From JACRBR01 sp964371355 (GTDB lineage: Bacteria; Chloroflexota; Dehalococcoidia; DSTF01; JACRBR01): a stretch of 64,000 nucleotides of DNA. The notes beneath the pieces were generated by a model that was not told the origin of the DNA, searched no databases, and saw only the letters and a program-made list of their open reading frames with translations. Shown here piece after piece: positions 42,501 to 50,830 of this stretch (position 1 is the first letter of the stretch; each line of letters begins with the position of its first letter). The stretch spans positions 48,367 to 112,366 of the forward strand of contig CAYJMG010000011.1 in the NCBI GenBank assembly GCA_964371355.1, written 5' to 3'. The translations under genes were made by a program, and so were the position numbers.

Positions 42501-44474
42501 TACGCGACCGGCACCACGCCGAAGGGCGTGACCATCGCTGACCTGAACGGCGACAGCGACCTGGACATCCTGACGGCGAACATCAACGGGAACTACCCGA
42601 CGCTGATCAACCCGGGCGGGGACACGATCAGCCTGCTGCTGGGAAATGGTAACGGGACATTCCAGGCGAAGACGGACTACGCGACGGGGCAGGGGCCGTT
42701 TGCGGTGGCGACCGGGCTGCTGAACGGCGACGCGAACCCGGACGTGGTGACAGCGAACTGGTGGGACAACGGTGTGGCCGTGCTGCTGCACGGCACGGGA
42801 CAGCCGATCACGTACTTCTGGGACTTCGGGGACGGCACAAACTCGACGGAAGCGAACCCGTTACACACATACACGACAAACGGCAACAAGACGGTGACGC
42901 TGACGGTTACGGACCCGTTCTTCCTGACGGACGAGGCGCAACTGACGATCCAGGTGGGCAACACGCCGCCGGTGGCGACGCTGTCGTCCCCCGGGGATGG
43001 GTCGAACTACGACATCGGGGACCTCATCACGCTATCGGGCAGCGCGACGGACGCGCAGGACGGCACGATTCCGGGCAGCAGCCTGGGGTGGAGCGTCGTA
43101 CTGGTGCACTGCTCGGACGGGACGTACACGGACTGCCACAACCACCCGTACTACACGACGACCGGATCGAGCGGGAGTTTCACGATCGAAGATCATGGCG
43201 ACACGGTGTACTACGAGGTTTACCTGACGGCGACGGACAGTGGGGGTCTGACGGACACCGAGAAGTCGACGATTACCGCGAACACGGTCGACATCACGTT
43301 CACGTCGAACCAGACGGAAATCCAGGTGGCGGTGGACAGCACGAGCCAGACGGTGCCGTTCACGCGAACAGTGCCGCGCAAGTCGAGCCACGTGATCTTC
43401 GCGTCGTCGCCTCAGAGCCCGGGCGGGAGCCCACTGTATTTCACGGGCTGGTCGGACGCCGGGGCGCAGCAGCACACGATCCAGGCGAACGCGACCGGCA
43501 CGTACACGGTGACGTTCAGCCCGCCGACCCCGACGCCGACGAATACGCCAACGGCCACGAACACGGCGACCGCGACGGCCACGCCAACGCCGACGAATAC
43601 ACCCACACCGACGCCAACGCCGACGAATACGAGCACGCCGACACCCACACCGACGCCGACACCGACGACGACGCCCGGGCTGCCGACCGACACGCCGACG
43701 GCGACATCGACGAACACGGCCGTGCCCACGCCGACCGACACCTCGACGCCGACGAGCACGCCGACATCGACGCCGTGCGCAGGCGACGTGGACTGCGACG
43801 GGGTCGCGGACGCGAGCGACAACTGCGTGACGGTGCCGAACCCGCTACAGGAGTGGAGCGACCGGAACTTCTACGACCAGACGCCGCCCTCGACGCAGGA
43901 CGACTTCACCTGGATAAACTCGGACGCGACCGGCGACGCATGCGACAGCGACGACGACAACGACGGCATCAGCGACGTGGACGAGGCGAGCGGCGCCGCC
44001 TGCGCGGGGCAGATCACGAACCCGGCGGTGCGCGACACCGACGGCGACCGGGTGCTGGACGGCGCGGAATGCACGCTGGGCGCCGACCCGACGAGCAATG
44101 CCACGAAGCCAACGGCGGCAGCGTGCGCGGCGCACCTGGGCGTGACGCAGACGACGGACACGGACGGTGACCGCGTCCGCGACTACGTCGAGTTCTGCGG
44201 CTATAACAGCAACCCGAACGACAACGATACGGATGACGACCAGGACGGTTCGCCAACGAAGGGGCTGGCGCGAGACGGCTGCGAAGTGGCGTCGCTGAAC
44301 AACGACCGGGTCGTGAACTCGGCGGACCAGGCGCTGCTGGCGATCGAGATAGCGCGCGAGCCCAGCCAGGTGCTGCGGATCGTGAACATGGACCTGAACA
44401 AGGACGGTGGCGTCAACGCGGGTGACCAGCTTCTGGCGGCGGAGTTCATCACGTTCGCGGGTTCCTGTCCGTAG
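39528..44474 (+). CDS. Giant secreted mosaic protein (PA14, sugar dehydrogenase-like, FG-GAP, PKD, dockerin-like)
   Basis: A 1648-residue exported protein. Signal peptide: about 1-33. Two PA14 domains follow (about 36-175 and 178-300; each begins WTGEYFNN). Residues about 305-700 are a glucose/sorbosone dehydrogenase-like six-bladed propeller (AFAPDGRIFFTFKDGRV, GLLGIALDPNFASNGYVYL, HTIGNLRFGADGMLYVATGD). Next come six FG-GAP/VCBS repeats with LLGNGDGTFQA (about 760-1090), a PKD domain (ITYFWDFGDGTNS, about 1090-1145), a beta-sandwich region, a long Thr/Pro linker (about 1325-1420), calcium-binding thrombospondin type 3-like DxDxDG repeats and a C-terminal dockerin-like repeat (VNSADQALLAIEI... 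DLNKDGGVNAGDQLLAAEFI). It is probably a carbohydrate-active or adhesive surface protein. Confidence 0.9.
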   Translation: MRMLTRTLLLLLPAILAAMLYASPQRATPTAEAANGAWTGEYFNNTTLTGGAVTTVTEPADTIPSSTPTLDFYWDGSPQPGVNANAWSVRWTRVDTWVAGTYRFTSQTDDGMRIYIDTNNNGGDVLELNAWYDQAPTTWYTDVTLPAGTHQIKVEFYDSANAATAYLRVENLTSLPAGWTGEYFNNKNLTGSPVFTRTKEPDPAFDWSTGSPDPAIDPDTFSVRWTQTMNFNEGVYEFTTMSDDGVRVYVDGQLILDYWIDQGGDVHTANMQMTSGPHTVVVEYYENAGGALMYFTYAFRPDLGGFVTDTVVSGLFVPTAFAFAPDGRIFFTFKDGRVMIYKNGALLGTPYYTVSPVNDFQDRGLLGIALDPNFASNGYVYLAYTYDNNPADISGPKTAQVIRVNASTPSGDVASGASKLVLLGSVTGNASDPSCEDWALTADCIPSDYDSHTIGNLRFGADGMLYVATGDAASYASVDVRALRSQCIGQVSSNCPGSAARLSGKILRVNPANGQGLSDNPFYTGTATDTRSKIWAYGVRNSFRYTFKPGTNVMFAGDVGWDAYEEQNVITAGDNLGWPCYEGEDVQPGYAAYSICQSLSSGSVTFGIYTYAHPPGAAAVGGAFTGTNGYSPTYQNAYFFADYSRDEISTLKVDASNNIVPGSLSVFTNAADGPVQLEVNPADGDVYYLSINTGELRRITYVGGNLPPVAVASATPIAGLAPLQVQFSSAGSSDLDATTNLGAPTPFGTGSHAHGVVVVDLNGDSKNDLVTVNAGANTMSVLLGNGDGTFQAAVNYATASEPKAVVLGDVSGDGKLDAVTSNQGTNNVSVLKGNGNGTFQAKTDYAACSGAHESTLALLNGDAFLDIACAGWGASQAGVLLGNGDGTFQAMTTSGVGSAPHSIVAGLFNADANLDLATANNGSANVSVLLGNGNGTFQAAVNYGAGSGPHSLRSADLNGDGELDLVTANNTSNNASVLLGNGDGTFQAKTDYATGTTPKGVTIADLNGDSDLDILTANINGNYPTLINPGGDTISLLLGNGNGTFQAKTDYATGQGPFAVATGLLNGDANPDVVTANWWDNGVAVLLHGTGQPITYFWDFGDGTNSTEANPLHTYTTNGNKTVTLTVTDPFFLTDEAQLTIQVGNTPPVATLSSPGDGSNYDIGDLITLSGSATDAQDGTIPGSSLGWSVVLVHCSDGTYTDCHNHPYYTTTGSSGSFTIEDHGDTVYYEVYLTATDSGGLTDTEKSTITANTVDITFTSNQTEIQVAVDSTSQTVPFTRTVPRKSSHVIFASSPQSPGGSPLYFTGWSDAGAQQHTIQANATGTYTVTFSPPTPTPTNTPTATNTATATATPTPTNTPTPTPTPTNTSTPTPTPTPTPTTTPGLPTDTPTATSTNTAVPTPTDTSTPTSTPTSTPCAGDVDCDGVADASDNCVTVPNPLQEWSDRNFYDQTPPSTQDDFTWINSDATGDACDSDDDNDGISDVDEASGAACAGQITNPAVRDTDGDRVLDGAECTLGADPTSNATKPTAAACAAHLGVTQTTDTDGDRVRDYVEFCGYNSNPNDNDTDDDQDGSPTKGLARDGCEVASLNNDRVVNSADQALLAIEIAREPSQVLRIVNMDLNKDGGVNAGDQLLAAEFITFAGSCP

Positions 44475-44586
44475 TTCCTGTCCGCCCTTTCCGTCCGTAG
44501 CATCCGGCATCCCTGCGGAAACCGCAGTCTCACCGCCGATCTCGGGCCCGGGCATGGGCGTTATGCTGTCCTCCGGGAGGTGCGCC

Positions 44587-45006
44587 ATGGTGGACGACCG
44601 TGACGACTTCGACGGCATCGATATAAGCGGGCCCTGGGGCGGGATCCGCTTCGGCTCGGGATTCCGGCGGGACTGGGAGGCGATGGACTCGGACGGGGAC
44701 GCGGAATACCGGCGAATCCGGCGACGGGTGCGGCGGCGGCTGGGTTTCTACCGGAACCTGGCGCTGTTCGTATTCGTGGTGGGCGGGCTTGCACTGTTGG
44801 ACGGGCTGACGGGCGGGGGCTGGTGGGTGCAGTGGGTGGCGGTGATCTGGGGCGCGTTCCTGGCAATGGAGTTCTTCACGAGCTTCATCGGCCCGACATT
44901 CTGGGGCAAGGACGCTGAGGAGCGGATGGTGCGGCGGGAGATGGAGCGGCGGCGCGGGCGCGTGAACGTGATGCAGCCGCCGGACGACGAGACGCCGACT
45001 TCCTGA
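44587..45006 (+). CDS. Small membrane protein with two TM helices (2TM-domain-like)
   Basis: A 139-residue protein: a charged N-terminus with many Asp/Arg (1-55), two transmembrane helices at about 58-78 (LALFVFVVGGLALLDGL) and 82-105 (WWVQWVAVIWGAFLAMEFFTSF), and an Arg/Glu-rich C-terminal tail. The layout fits the '2TM domain' family found beside kinases, but no partner is adjacent. ATG 44587 is chosen because a perfect GGGAGGTG lies upstream; the longer frame is rejected. Confidence 0.7.
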   Translation: MVDDRDDFDGIDISGPWGGIRFGSGFRRDWEAMDSDGDAEYRRIRRRVRRRLGFYRNLALFVFVVGGLALLDGLTGGGWWVQWVAVIWGAFLAMEFFTSFIGPTFWGKDAEERMVRREMERRRGRVNVMQPPDDETPTS

Positions 45007-45117
45007 GTCCTTTCCGAGAGCAGCGCAGCTCGACACTTCAACGTCCTCAACGTGTGCTCGCGCCGGCGATTTGACCGCCTGCGGGACACGGGCCTAAACT
45101 CGCAGCGAGGAGGGGCG

Positions 45118-45960
45118 TTGAGAGGAAGCACCGTTTCGCGCGATGCGGGGCTGTGGCGCGACCTGGGCATTCTGCGCCGTTACATCTGGCTCCCCCTGGT
45201 CTCGATTGTCGTCGCGATGGGCGTTGCGCTGGCGCTGGGCGCAGCCGTCGAGGACGGGGACGCGGCGCGGTTCCGGGTGAACGTGGTGGTGGACGCGCTG
45301 CCGCCGCTGTTCGGGCCGGCGGTGCTGCCGGGGCCGTTCGACTATGCGGCACTGGCGACAAGCGACGACGTAGTGGCGGAGGTAGCCGCGCGCACGGGCA
45401 TCGACGCGGTGGCGCTGCGGCCGCGGATGCGCGCGGAGCCGCGGGTGAACAGCGCCGAGATCAGCCTTACGGTCACGGGAGCGGGCGCGCTGGAGGTTGC
45501 GCGGGCGTGGGAGGCGGCGTTCGCGGAGGCGGCCGTGGCGGCGACGCCGGGCATCGAGCGGCGGCTGGTGGAGCCGTATGGGGCCCAGGCGGAGCAGGCT
45601 CGCGGACGGCTGGAGACCGCAGCAGCGGCGGCGAACGCGAATCCGGGCGACGCGGTATTGCAGCAGGAGCTGGCGGCGGCAGAGGAGAACTACAAGACGG
45701 CGTCGATGCTGGTGCAGTCGTACGACACGGTGGCGGCAACGATGACGGCGGCGGCCTTTACGCTGAAGGCGCCGCACGAGTACGGCGGTGGGCCGGGTTC
45801 GATGCCGGCACGCCTGGGAGCCGCGGCGGCGATCGGGCTGCTGGCGGGGGTGGTGGGAGCGCTGGCTCTGAACCGGCTGCTCCGACGAAGCGCGAGTAGC
45901 GTGTATGGTGTGGGGGACACACCCGTCGCCACCCAGCGCGAGACCTCGTCAGTAAGGTGA
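45118..45960 (+). CDS. Wzz/chain-length-determinant-like membrane protein
   Basis: A 280-residue protein with two terminal transmembrane helices, one near 19-42 (YIWLPLVSIVVAMGVALALGAA) and one near 238-262 (AAAAIGLLAGVVGALALNRLL), flanking a periplasmic/extracytoplasmic segment rich in Ala/Glu that should form a coiled coil (about 145-205). The Pro residues just before the second helix (APHEYGGGPGSMP) resemble the Wzz signature. Such proteins set polysaccharide chain length. TTG at 45118-45120 is preferred because GAGGAGGGG lies at the right spacing; a possible upstream ATG lacks one. Next to GT and flippase genes. Confidence 0.65.
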   Translation: MRGSTVSRDAGLWRDLGILRRYIWLPLVSIVVAMGVALALGAAVEDGDAARFRVNVVVDALPPLFGPAVLPGPFDYAALATSDDVVAEVAARTGIDAVALRPRMRAEPRVNSAEISLTVTGAGALEVARAWEAAFAEAAVAATPGIERRLVEPYGAQAEQARGRLETAAAAANANPGDAVLQQELAAAEENYKTASMLVQSYDTVAATMTAAAFTLKAPHEYGGGPGSMPARLGAAAAIGLLAGVVGALALNRLLRRSASSVYGVGDTPVATQRETSSVR

Positions 45961-45964
45961 ATAC

Positions 45965-46396
45965 TTGGCTTCCTACAGTCCCTCACGTCCGTTTCACGCC
46001 GCCGTGTACGAGCGCATCGTCACGGCGCACGCAAGTCTGAAGGCGCTCTCGCAGTCGAGCGAGCCGCTGCGCGCGGTCATGCGACGGGAGGCCCTGAAGA
46101 TGGGGTTGCCTTCTCTGTTCATGAGCGCGAAGTCGACCGAGGCGGCGTTGCCGGAGAATGCGGCCACGACGGCCGCGAACCAGCTGGAGAAGCTGGTCGC
46201 GGAGCGGCACCGGATCAGCGGCATCCTGAACTTCAACGCGCCGCGCATCAACTACGGTCTGGTGCTACTGGGGCAGGACTGCGGCGCCTTCGACCTGCGG
46301 CAGGACGTATCGCAGATCCGGTCGCAGCGACTCTCCGATGCGATCCGGGCGTTCGTGGAAGCGGGTATGGCGACGAGCACGTTCGCCGGCGTCTGA
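45965..46396 (+). CDS. Hypothetical protein in the polysaccharide cluster
   Basis: A 143-residue, mostly helical protein (VYERIVTAHASLKALSQSSEPLRAVMRREALKMG, then LPENAATTAANQLEKLVAERHRISGILNFNAPRINYGLVLLGQDCG). No family is recognised. It starts with TTG (AAGGTGA upstream), 4 bases after the Wzz-like gene, and stops 4 bases before the GT4 gene, so all three are co-transcribed and the gene is probably real. A helper role in polysaccharide assembly is inferred from position only. Confidence 0.65.
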   Translation: MASYSPSRPFHAAVYERIVTAHASLKALSQSSEPLRAVMRREALKMGLPSLFMSAKSTEAALPENAATTAANQLEKLVAERHRISGILNFNAPRINYGLVLLGQDCGAFDLRQDVSQIRSQRLSDAIRAFVEAGMATSTFAGV

Positions 46397-46400
46397 GGCG

Positions 46401-47729
46401 ATGCGCGTCCTGCTGATCTGCGCGCTGGACGTGTGGTCGCTGGACCAGGGCAAGGGCGCGCCGACGCTGGAGCGGACACTCCGGGCGTACAGCGAGTGCG
46501 GGCACACGATCGACGCGGTCCTGCCGGACATCGGGGCGAACCACTTCTACCGCGGAAGCGAGCACACAGCGCGGCCGGAGTCGCGGCCGTCGATCCCGGG
46601 CGTGACGTTCCACACCTTTCACATGCCGAGCATTCGCGACCTGCCCGTGCCTTCACTGCCGAATCCCGTTGCGGCTATCGACCAGAAGCTGCGGTTCGCA
46701 CTGGCGTTTCCCTGGCTGGCGGCGAAGCGGGCGGAGGGGCTGCTGAAGCAGCGGGCGGAGGCGTTCGACGCGATCTATGCGTACGAGGTACACGGCGTGC
46801 TGGCGGCGCGGCTTCTGCGCCGGCGTGGTGACAGGCTGCCGTTGATCACGCGGTTCCAGGGGACGGTAATGCACCCGGCACTGAGCGACCGGTTGCTGTA
46901 CCTGCGGCGGTACGAGGAAGCGCTGGCGCTGAAGACGGCGGCGGATCTGGTGATCATGACGGACGACGGGACCCAGGGCGACCGGGTGCTGGCGCGTCTG
47001 AACCCGGGCGTCCGGGGACGGGTGAAGTTCTGGCGCAACGGGCTCGACCTCGACCGGCTGCACGCACCGTCGGCGGAGGAACGCGCGACCGCGCGCGCCG
47101 TGCTCGGTGTGGGGGACGGGGCGTTTGTGATGCTGACAGCTTCGCGGCTGGCGACGTGGAAGCGGGTGGACCGGGCGATCCGGGCGCTGCCGAAGGTGCG
47201 GTCGTGGGCGGCGAACGCGCTGCTGGTGGTGGTGGGTGACGGTGAGGAGCGGGCGCGGCTGGAGGCGCTGGCGCGGACTCTGGGCGTGAGCGGCAACGTG
47301 CGGTTCGCCGGCGCCGTCCCGCAGCCGGAGGTGATGGGGTACATGCACGCGGCCGACGTGTTCCTGGCGATCGCGGACCTGTCGAACGTGGGCAACCCGC
47401 TGCTGGAGGCGATGGCGTGCGGGAGCTGCATCGTCGCGGTGGACGCGGGTGACACGCGGGAGCTTATCGCCGACAACGTGACGGGGCGGCTGGTCGACAG
47501 CTCGAACCGGTCGGGGATTGCGCGGCCGCTGGAAGAGCGGCTGGCTGACCTGCTGGTGACGCTGGCGAACGACAGCGGGCAGCGCTCGCGGCTGGCGGCG
47601 GGCGCGGCATCATACGCGCGCGAGCGGTTCTGGACGTGGGAGCAGCGGATGGCGACGGAGGTCGAGGCGGTGGAGGAGTTGGTGGGGGCCGGCGCGCACA
47701 CCGAGGCGGTACCTGACATCGGCGGATGA
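46401..47729 (+). CDS. GT4 family glycosyltransferase
   Basis: A 442-residue GT-B enzyme. N-terminal domain: VLLICALDVWSLDQGKGAPTLERTL and 'DAIYAYEVHGVLAARLL'. Donor-binding domain: LTASRLATWKRVDRAIRAL (about 255-273), VVVGDGEERARLEALARTLGVSGNVRFAGAVPQPEVMGYMHAADVFLAIADLSNVGNPLLEAMACG with the E-x7-E type motif, and 'DTRELIADNVTGRLV'. ATG 46401 follows the stop of the previous gene directly (4 bases). It is in the cluster with the Wzz-like protein and flippase. Confidence 0.9.
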   Translation: MRVLLICALDVWSLDQGKGAPTLERTLRAYSECGHTIDAVLPDIGANHFYRGSEHTARPESRPSIPGVTFHTFHMPSIRDLPVPSLPNPVAAIDQKLRFALAFPWLAAKRAEGLLKQRAEAFDAIYAYEVHGVLAARLLRRRGDRLPLITRFQGTVMHPALSDRLLYLRRYEEALALKTAADLVIMTDDGTQGDRVLARLNPGVRGRVKFWRNGLDLDRLHAPSAEERATARAVLGVGDGAFVMLTASRLATWKRVDRAIRALPKVRSWAANALLVVVGDGEERARLEALARTLGVSGNVRFAGAVPQPEVMGYMHAADVFLAIADLSNVGNPLLEAMACGSCIVAVDAGDTRELIADNVTGRLVDSSNRSGIARPLEERLADLLVTLANDSGQRSRLAAGAASYARERFWTWEQRMATEVEAVEELVGAGAHTEAVPDIGG

Positions 47730-47768
47730 AGGCTGGGCTGGTGCATGCTGGCGCCAGAGGAGCACGCC

Positions 47769-47993
47769 ATGGGTCGCAAGATCCGCGAGATGACCGCGTT
47801 AGTCGAACGGGAAGGCTACCTCTACGTATCGCTTTGCCCGCACCTGGATGTTGCCAACCAGGGGCAGACATCGAAGAGGCGCGGACGAACCTCATCGAGG
47901 CGCTGGAGTCGTTTTTCGAGGCGGCCTCAGGAAGCAGAGCGGAGGCTGGCGTCCGAGTTCTACGTTACGCGCGTGGAGGTCGCTGTTGGCTAG
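47769..47993 (+). pseudogene. hicB: hicB antitoxin remnant with two compensating frameshifts
   Basis: The frame starts MGRKIREMTALVEREGYLYVSLCPHLDVANQGQ, the normal HicB beginning. Then the expected HicB middle (IEEARTNLIEALESFFEAAS) is found in the neighbouring frame between about 47870 and 47927, and the expected end (EAERRLASEFYVTRVEVAVG) returns in the first frame. One base appears to be missing near 47870 and one extra present near 47929. The frame stays open, but about 20 middle residues are scrambled, so the protein is probably inactive. hicA remnant overlaps its end. Confidence 0.75.
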
Positions 47994-48150
47994 GCCCCGC
48001 GTCCCCCGGGAGCAAGGCTTCACTGAGATTCGACAGCACGGCAGCCATGTGGTGATGCAGTTAGTGGCCGAACAGGCAGTTCGCGCGGTCCCAGTGCCGC
48101 TCCATCGCGAAGTCGCGCCCGACACGTTGTTGTCCATCCTCCGACAGTGA
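47986..48150 (+). pseudogene. hicA: hicA toxin remnant, N-terminally shortened
   Basis: A 54-residue frame, beginning at a TTG overlapping the hicB stop, with the HicA mRNA-interferase features GFTEIRQHGSHVVM (catalytic His in GSH) and 'VPVPLHREVAPDTLLSILRQ'. Family members have about 60-80 residues; the first helix that carries the 'SGREVVRAL' segment is missing about ten residues. The pair hicB-hicA here is in antitoxin-toxin order. It is likely decayed or resulted from sequence error. Confidence 0.65.
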
Positions 48151-48155
48151 GGACT

Positions 48156-48176
48156 GCCTCGAGGGTTGTTCGAGGC
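48156..48176. terminator. Hairpin after hicA remnant
   Basis: GCCTCGA and TCGAGGC pair (7 bp) around a 7-base loop, five bases beyond the hicA stop. No T-run. Confidence 0.45.
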
Positions 48177-48220
48177 GGAGTAAGCGGCACCGCGATGGTT
48201 GCGGGATACACTCTCCTTCG

Positions 48221-49603
48221 ATGATTGAGCCTGAGGCGCCGATGGAGGCGCCGGTGCGCGGTTCCGTGCTGGGCCACGTGAATGTGGTGATGCTGACGTA
48301 CCTGGCAGACGGGGCGCTGGCGTTCGCGACGGGAATCCTGATCGCACGGACGCTGGGGCCGGGCGGCCGCGGTGCGTACGGGCTGTTTGTTGTGTCGACG
48401 GCGTTCGGGCAGCTCCTGCTGGGCCTGGGGGTGGGGAACGCGGCCATCTACTACGTGAACAAGCGCGAGCTTGCGATACGGGACGTGGTCTCGGCGATGC
48501 ACCTGGTGACGGTGTTCGCGCTGGCCGTAACAGCGGTCGCCGTGGCGGTGGTGACTCCGTTCGTGGACGACGGCTTGTTCGGCGGGGGTGTCTCGCCGTG
48601 GCTGCTGGCGGCGGGCGTGCCGGCGATGCTGTACTGGAACCTGATGCGACTGGCGCTGCAAGCGGAGAGCCGATTTGTGGCGCTGGGTGTAGCGACGGTG
48701 TCGCAACAGGCGGTGCTGGTGACGGCGGTGGCGGTGCTGGCGGTGGCGGGCGATCCGACCACCGCCCAGGTGGTGGGGTGCATGGCGGGTGCAACGGCGG
48801 CGGCGGGCGTGCTCTCGCTGGGGCTGGTGGGGCCGGGGCGGGTTGACCTGGGGCAGGTGATACGGCCGCGGGGCGCGACGCTGCGGAAACTAGCGGGATT
48901 CGGGCTGCAGGGGGAGACGGGAAACCTGCTGCAGCTGCTGAACTACCGGCTGGACCAGTACATCGTGCGGGCGTACGTGGGACTGGCAGGCGTCGGCGTG
49001 TACGCGGTGAGCGCGTCGATGACGGAGGCGATCTTCGTGATGGCGAACGCGGTGGCGCTGGTGCTGCTGCCGCGGCTAACGGCGGACGAGGACGAGGCGC
49101 ATTGGATGGCGCCGCTGGCCGCGCGGAACACGATGGCGCTCGCCGCGGCGGGCGCAATTGCGCTAGCAGTGGCGGCACCGGTGCTTGTGCCGCTGGCGTT
49201 CGGTGAACAGTATGAGGACAGCGTGCGGCCGCTGTGGCTGTTGCTGCCGGGGACGGTGGCGCTGTGCGGCTCGAAGGTGCTGACGAGCTACGTGTTCAGC
49301 AAGGGGCAGCCGCTGGTGAACACGGGGATCACCATGGTATCGCTGGTGGTGACGGTGACGGCGGACCTGCTGTTGATCCCATGGCTGGACGTGAACGGTG
49401 CGGCGATCGCGTCGTCGCTGGCATACGGGGTGCACTTCGTGATGGCCCTGGTGGCGTACGGCCGTATCTCGGGACGGTCGCCGTTGGTGGTGCTCGTGCC
49501 GGGGAACGAGGATGTGCGGCTGTACCGGGACGCGGCGCGGGCGATGATGGCGCGCGTCTTCCGCCGGACGGCGGTCGAGCCGGAACGGCCGCAGCAGGCG
49601 TGA
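48221..49603 (+). CDS. Polysaccharide flippase (Wzx/MATE superfamily)
   Basis: A 460-residue membrane protein with about 12-14 transmembrane helices. It starts VLGHVNVVMLTYLADGALAFATGILIARTLGPGGRG, the usual N-terminal pattern of the polysaccharide flippase family, and continues with 'LLNYRLDQYIVRAYVGLAGVGVYAVSASMTEAIF'. It should move undecaprenyl-linked glycan across the membrane. Its stop overlaps the GTG of the next glycosyltransferase (GTGA). The ATG at 48221 has no clear ribosome binding site. Confidence 0.88.
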   Translation: MIEPEAPMEAPVRGSVLGHVNVVMLTYLADGALAFATGILIARTLGPGGRGAYGLFVVSTAFGQLLLGLGVGNAAIYYVNKRELAIRDVVSAMHLVTVFALAVTAVAVAVVTPFVDDGLFGGGVSPWLLAAGVPAMLYWNLMRLALQAESRFVALGVATVSQQAVLVTAVAVLAVAGDPTTAQVVGCMAGATAAAGVLSLGLVGPGRVDLGQVIRPRGATLRKLAGFGLQGETGNLLQLLNYRLDQYIVRAYVGLAGVGVYAVSASMTEAIFVMANAVALVLLPRLTADEDEAHWMAPLAARNTMALAAAGAIALAVAAPVLVPLAFGEQYEDSVRPLWLLLPGTVALCGSKVLTSYVFSKGQPLVNTGITMVSLVVTVTADLLLIPWLDVNGAAIASSLAYGVHFVMALVAYGRISGRSPLVVLVPGNEDVRLYRDAARAMMARVFRRTAVEPERPQQA

Positions 49604-50784
49604 GCGGCATCGAGCGCGTGGACGACGGGCGGCGGCTGCGCATCGCGGTGTTGGGGGACTTCGACGGCGTACACACGCGTTCGTGGGTGCGATGGTTCGT
49701 CGCGCGGGGGCACGACGTGCACGCGATCTCGTTCTATCCGCCGGCTGCGGCCGTCGAGGGGGTGACCGTGCATGCGCTGCGGCCGGTGCGGCAGGCCGCG
49801 GGTGGAGGTGCGACAGCGCAGACGAGCGCGGGGCGCGGCGGGATCGCGCGCGGGCTGTTGCGGCTGGCACACGGGGTGCGATATCGGCGGGCCGGCTTGG
49901 GGCGGGCCGTGCGGGAGATTGCGCCGGACGTGTTTCACGGCCATTTCCTGGTGGAGCATGGGTTTTACGGCGCGCTGGCGGGGGTGCATCCGTACGTGGT
50001 GACGGCGTGGGGATCGGACGTGCTTGTCGAACCGGGGCGGGATCCGGTGTCGCGCTGGATCGCGAAGTGGACGCTGCAACGAGCGGAGCTGGTGACGTCG
50101 AACAATGCGTACATGGCGGAGCGGATGGTCGCGCTGGGTGCGGTGCGGACGAAGGTACAGGTCGTTGTGCTGGGAACGGACGCGTACTTCGGCGAGAGGT
50201 GGGCGTCGTCGGTGAACGTGCGGGGGCGGGTAGGCGACGAGAGCCCGACGATCCTGAGCACGCGTGCGCACGAGCGCCTGTACAACATCGCGGAGATCAT
50301 CGACGCGTACGGCATCGCGCGGAGGCGCGGGGTGGAGGCGCGGTTGGTCGTGGCGCACGGGGGGTCGCTGACGGATGAGCTGCGCGCGCGCGCGGTGACG
50401 GCTGGCGGGGAGGTGGAGTTCGTGGGGACGGTGGATGCGGCGCGGCTGCGCGACCTGATGACTGGGGCGGAGGCGTTCGTGTCGGTACCGTCGTCGGACG
50501 GGACCTCGGTGGCGCTGCTGCAAGCGATGGCGGCGGGATGTTTCCCGATCGTGTCGGATCTGGAGACGCAGCGGGAGTGGGTGGATGACGGCGTGAACGG
50601 ACTGCGCGTGCAGGTGGGAGCGCCCGAGGGGCTGGCGGAGGCGATGGCGCGCGCGCTGGGCGACGGTAGGCTGCGGCGCCGCGCGGCCGAGGCGAACCGG
50701 CGGATCGTCGCGGAGCGGGGGACGAACGAGGCACAGATGGAAAAGATGGAAGCGCTGTACCTGGGACTCGCGGGGCGAGCGTAA
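49600..50784 (+). CDS. GT4 family glycosyltransferase
   Basis: A 394-residue GT-B enzyme. N-terminal domain: RIAVLGDFDGVHTRSWVRWFVARGHDVHAISFYPP. 'VFHGHFLVEHGFYGALAGVHPYVVTAWGSDVLVEPG' follows, as in capsular and colanic transferases, and the donor domain has ILSTRAHERLYNIAEIIDAY, VEFVGTVDAARLRDLM, FVSVPSSDGTSVALLQAMAAGCFPIVSD. The first Glu of the E-x7-E motif is replaced (SDGTSVALLQAMA). GTG at 49600 overlaps the flippase stop (GTGA), so the two are translated together. Confidence 0.88.
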   Translation: MSGIERVDDGRRLRIAVLGDFDGVHTRSWVRWFVARGHDVHAISFYPPAAAVEGVTVHALRPVRQAAGGGATAQTSAGRGGIARGLLRLAHGVRYRRAGLGRAVREIAPDVFHGHFLVEHGFYGALAGVHPYVVTAWGSDVLVEPGRDPVSRWIAKWTLQRAELVTSNNAYMAERMVALGAVRTKVQVVVLGTDAYFGERWASSVNVRGRVGDESPTILSTRAHERLYNIAEIIDAYGIARRRGVEARLVVAHGGSLTDELRARAVTAGGEVEFVGTVDAARLRDLMTGAEAFVSVPSSDGTSVALLQAMAAGCFPIVSDLETQREWVDDGVNGLRVQVGAPEGLAEAMARALGDGRLRRRAAEANRRIVAERGTNEAQMEKMEALYLGLAGRA

Positions 50785-50830
50785 CGGGCGGCGTCGGGCC
50801 GCTTTGGGGCGGCCACATTACAATGCTGGC

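Noticed and set aside
41860..42680. Regular repeats about 165 bp apart suggesting an array
   Set aside because: They are the six FG-GAP repeats of the protein, conserved at codon level.
43530..43770. Short tandem ACGCCGAC-type repeat resembling a CRISPR or minisatellite
   Set aside because: It is the coding sequence of the Thr/Pro linker of the secreted protein and has no spacer structure.
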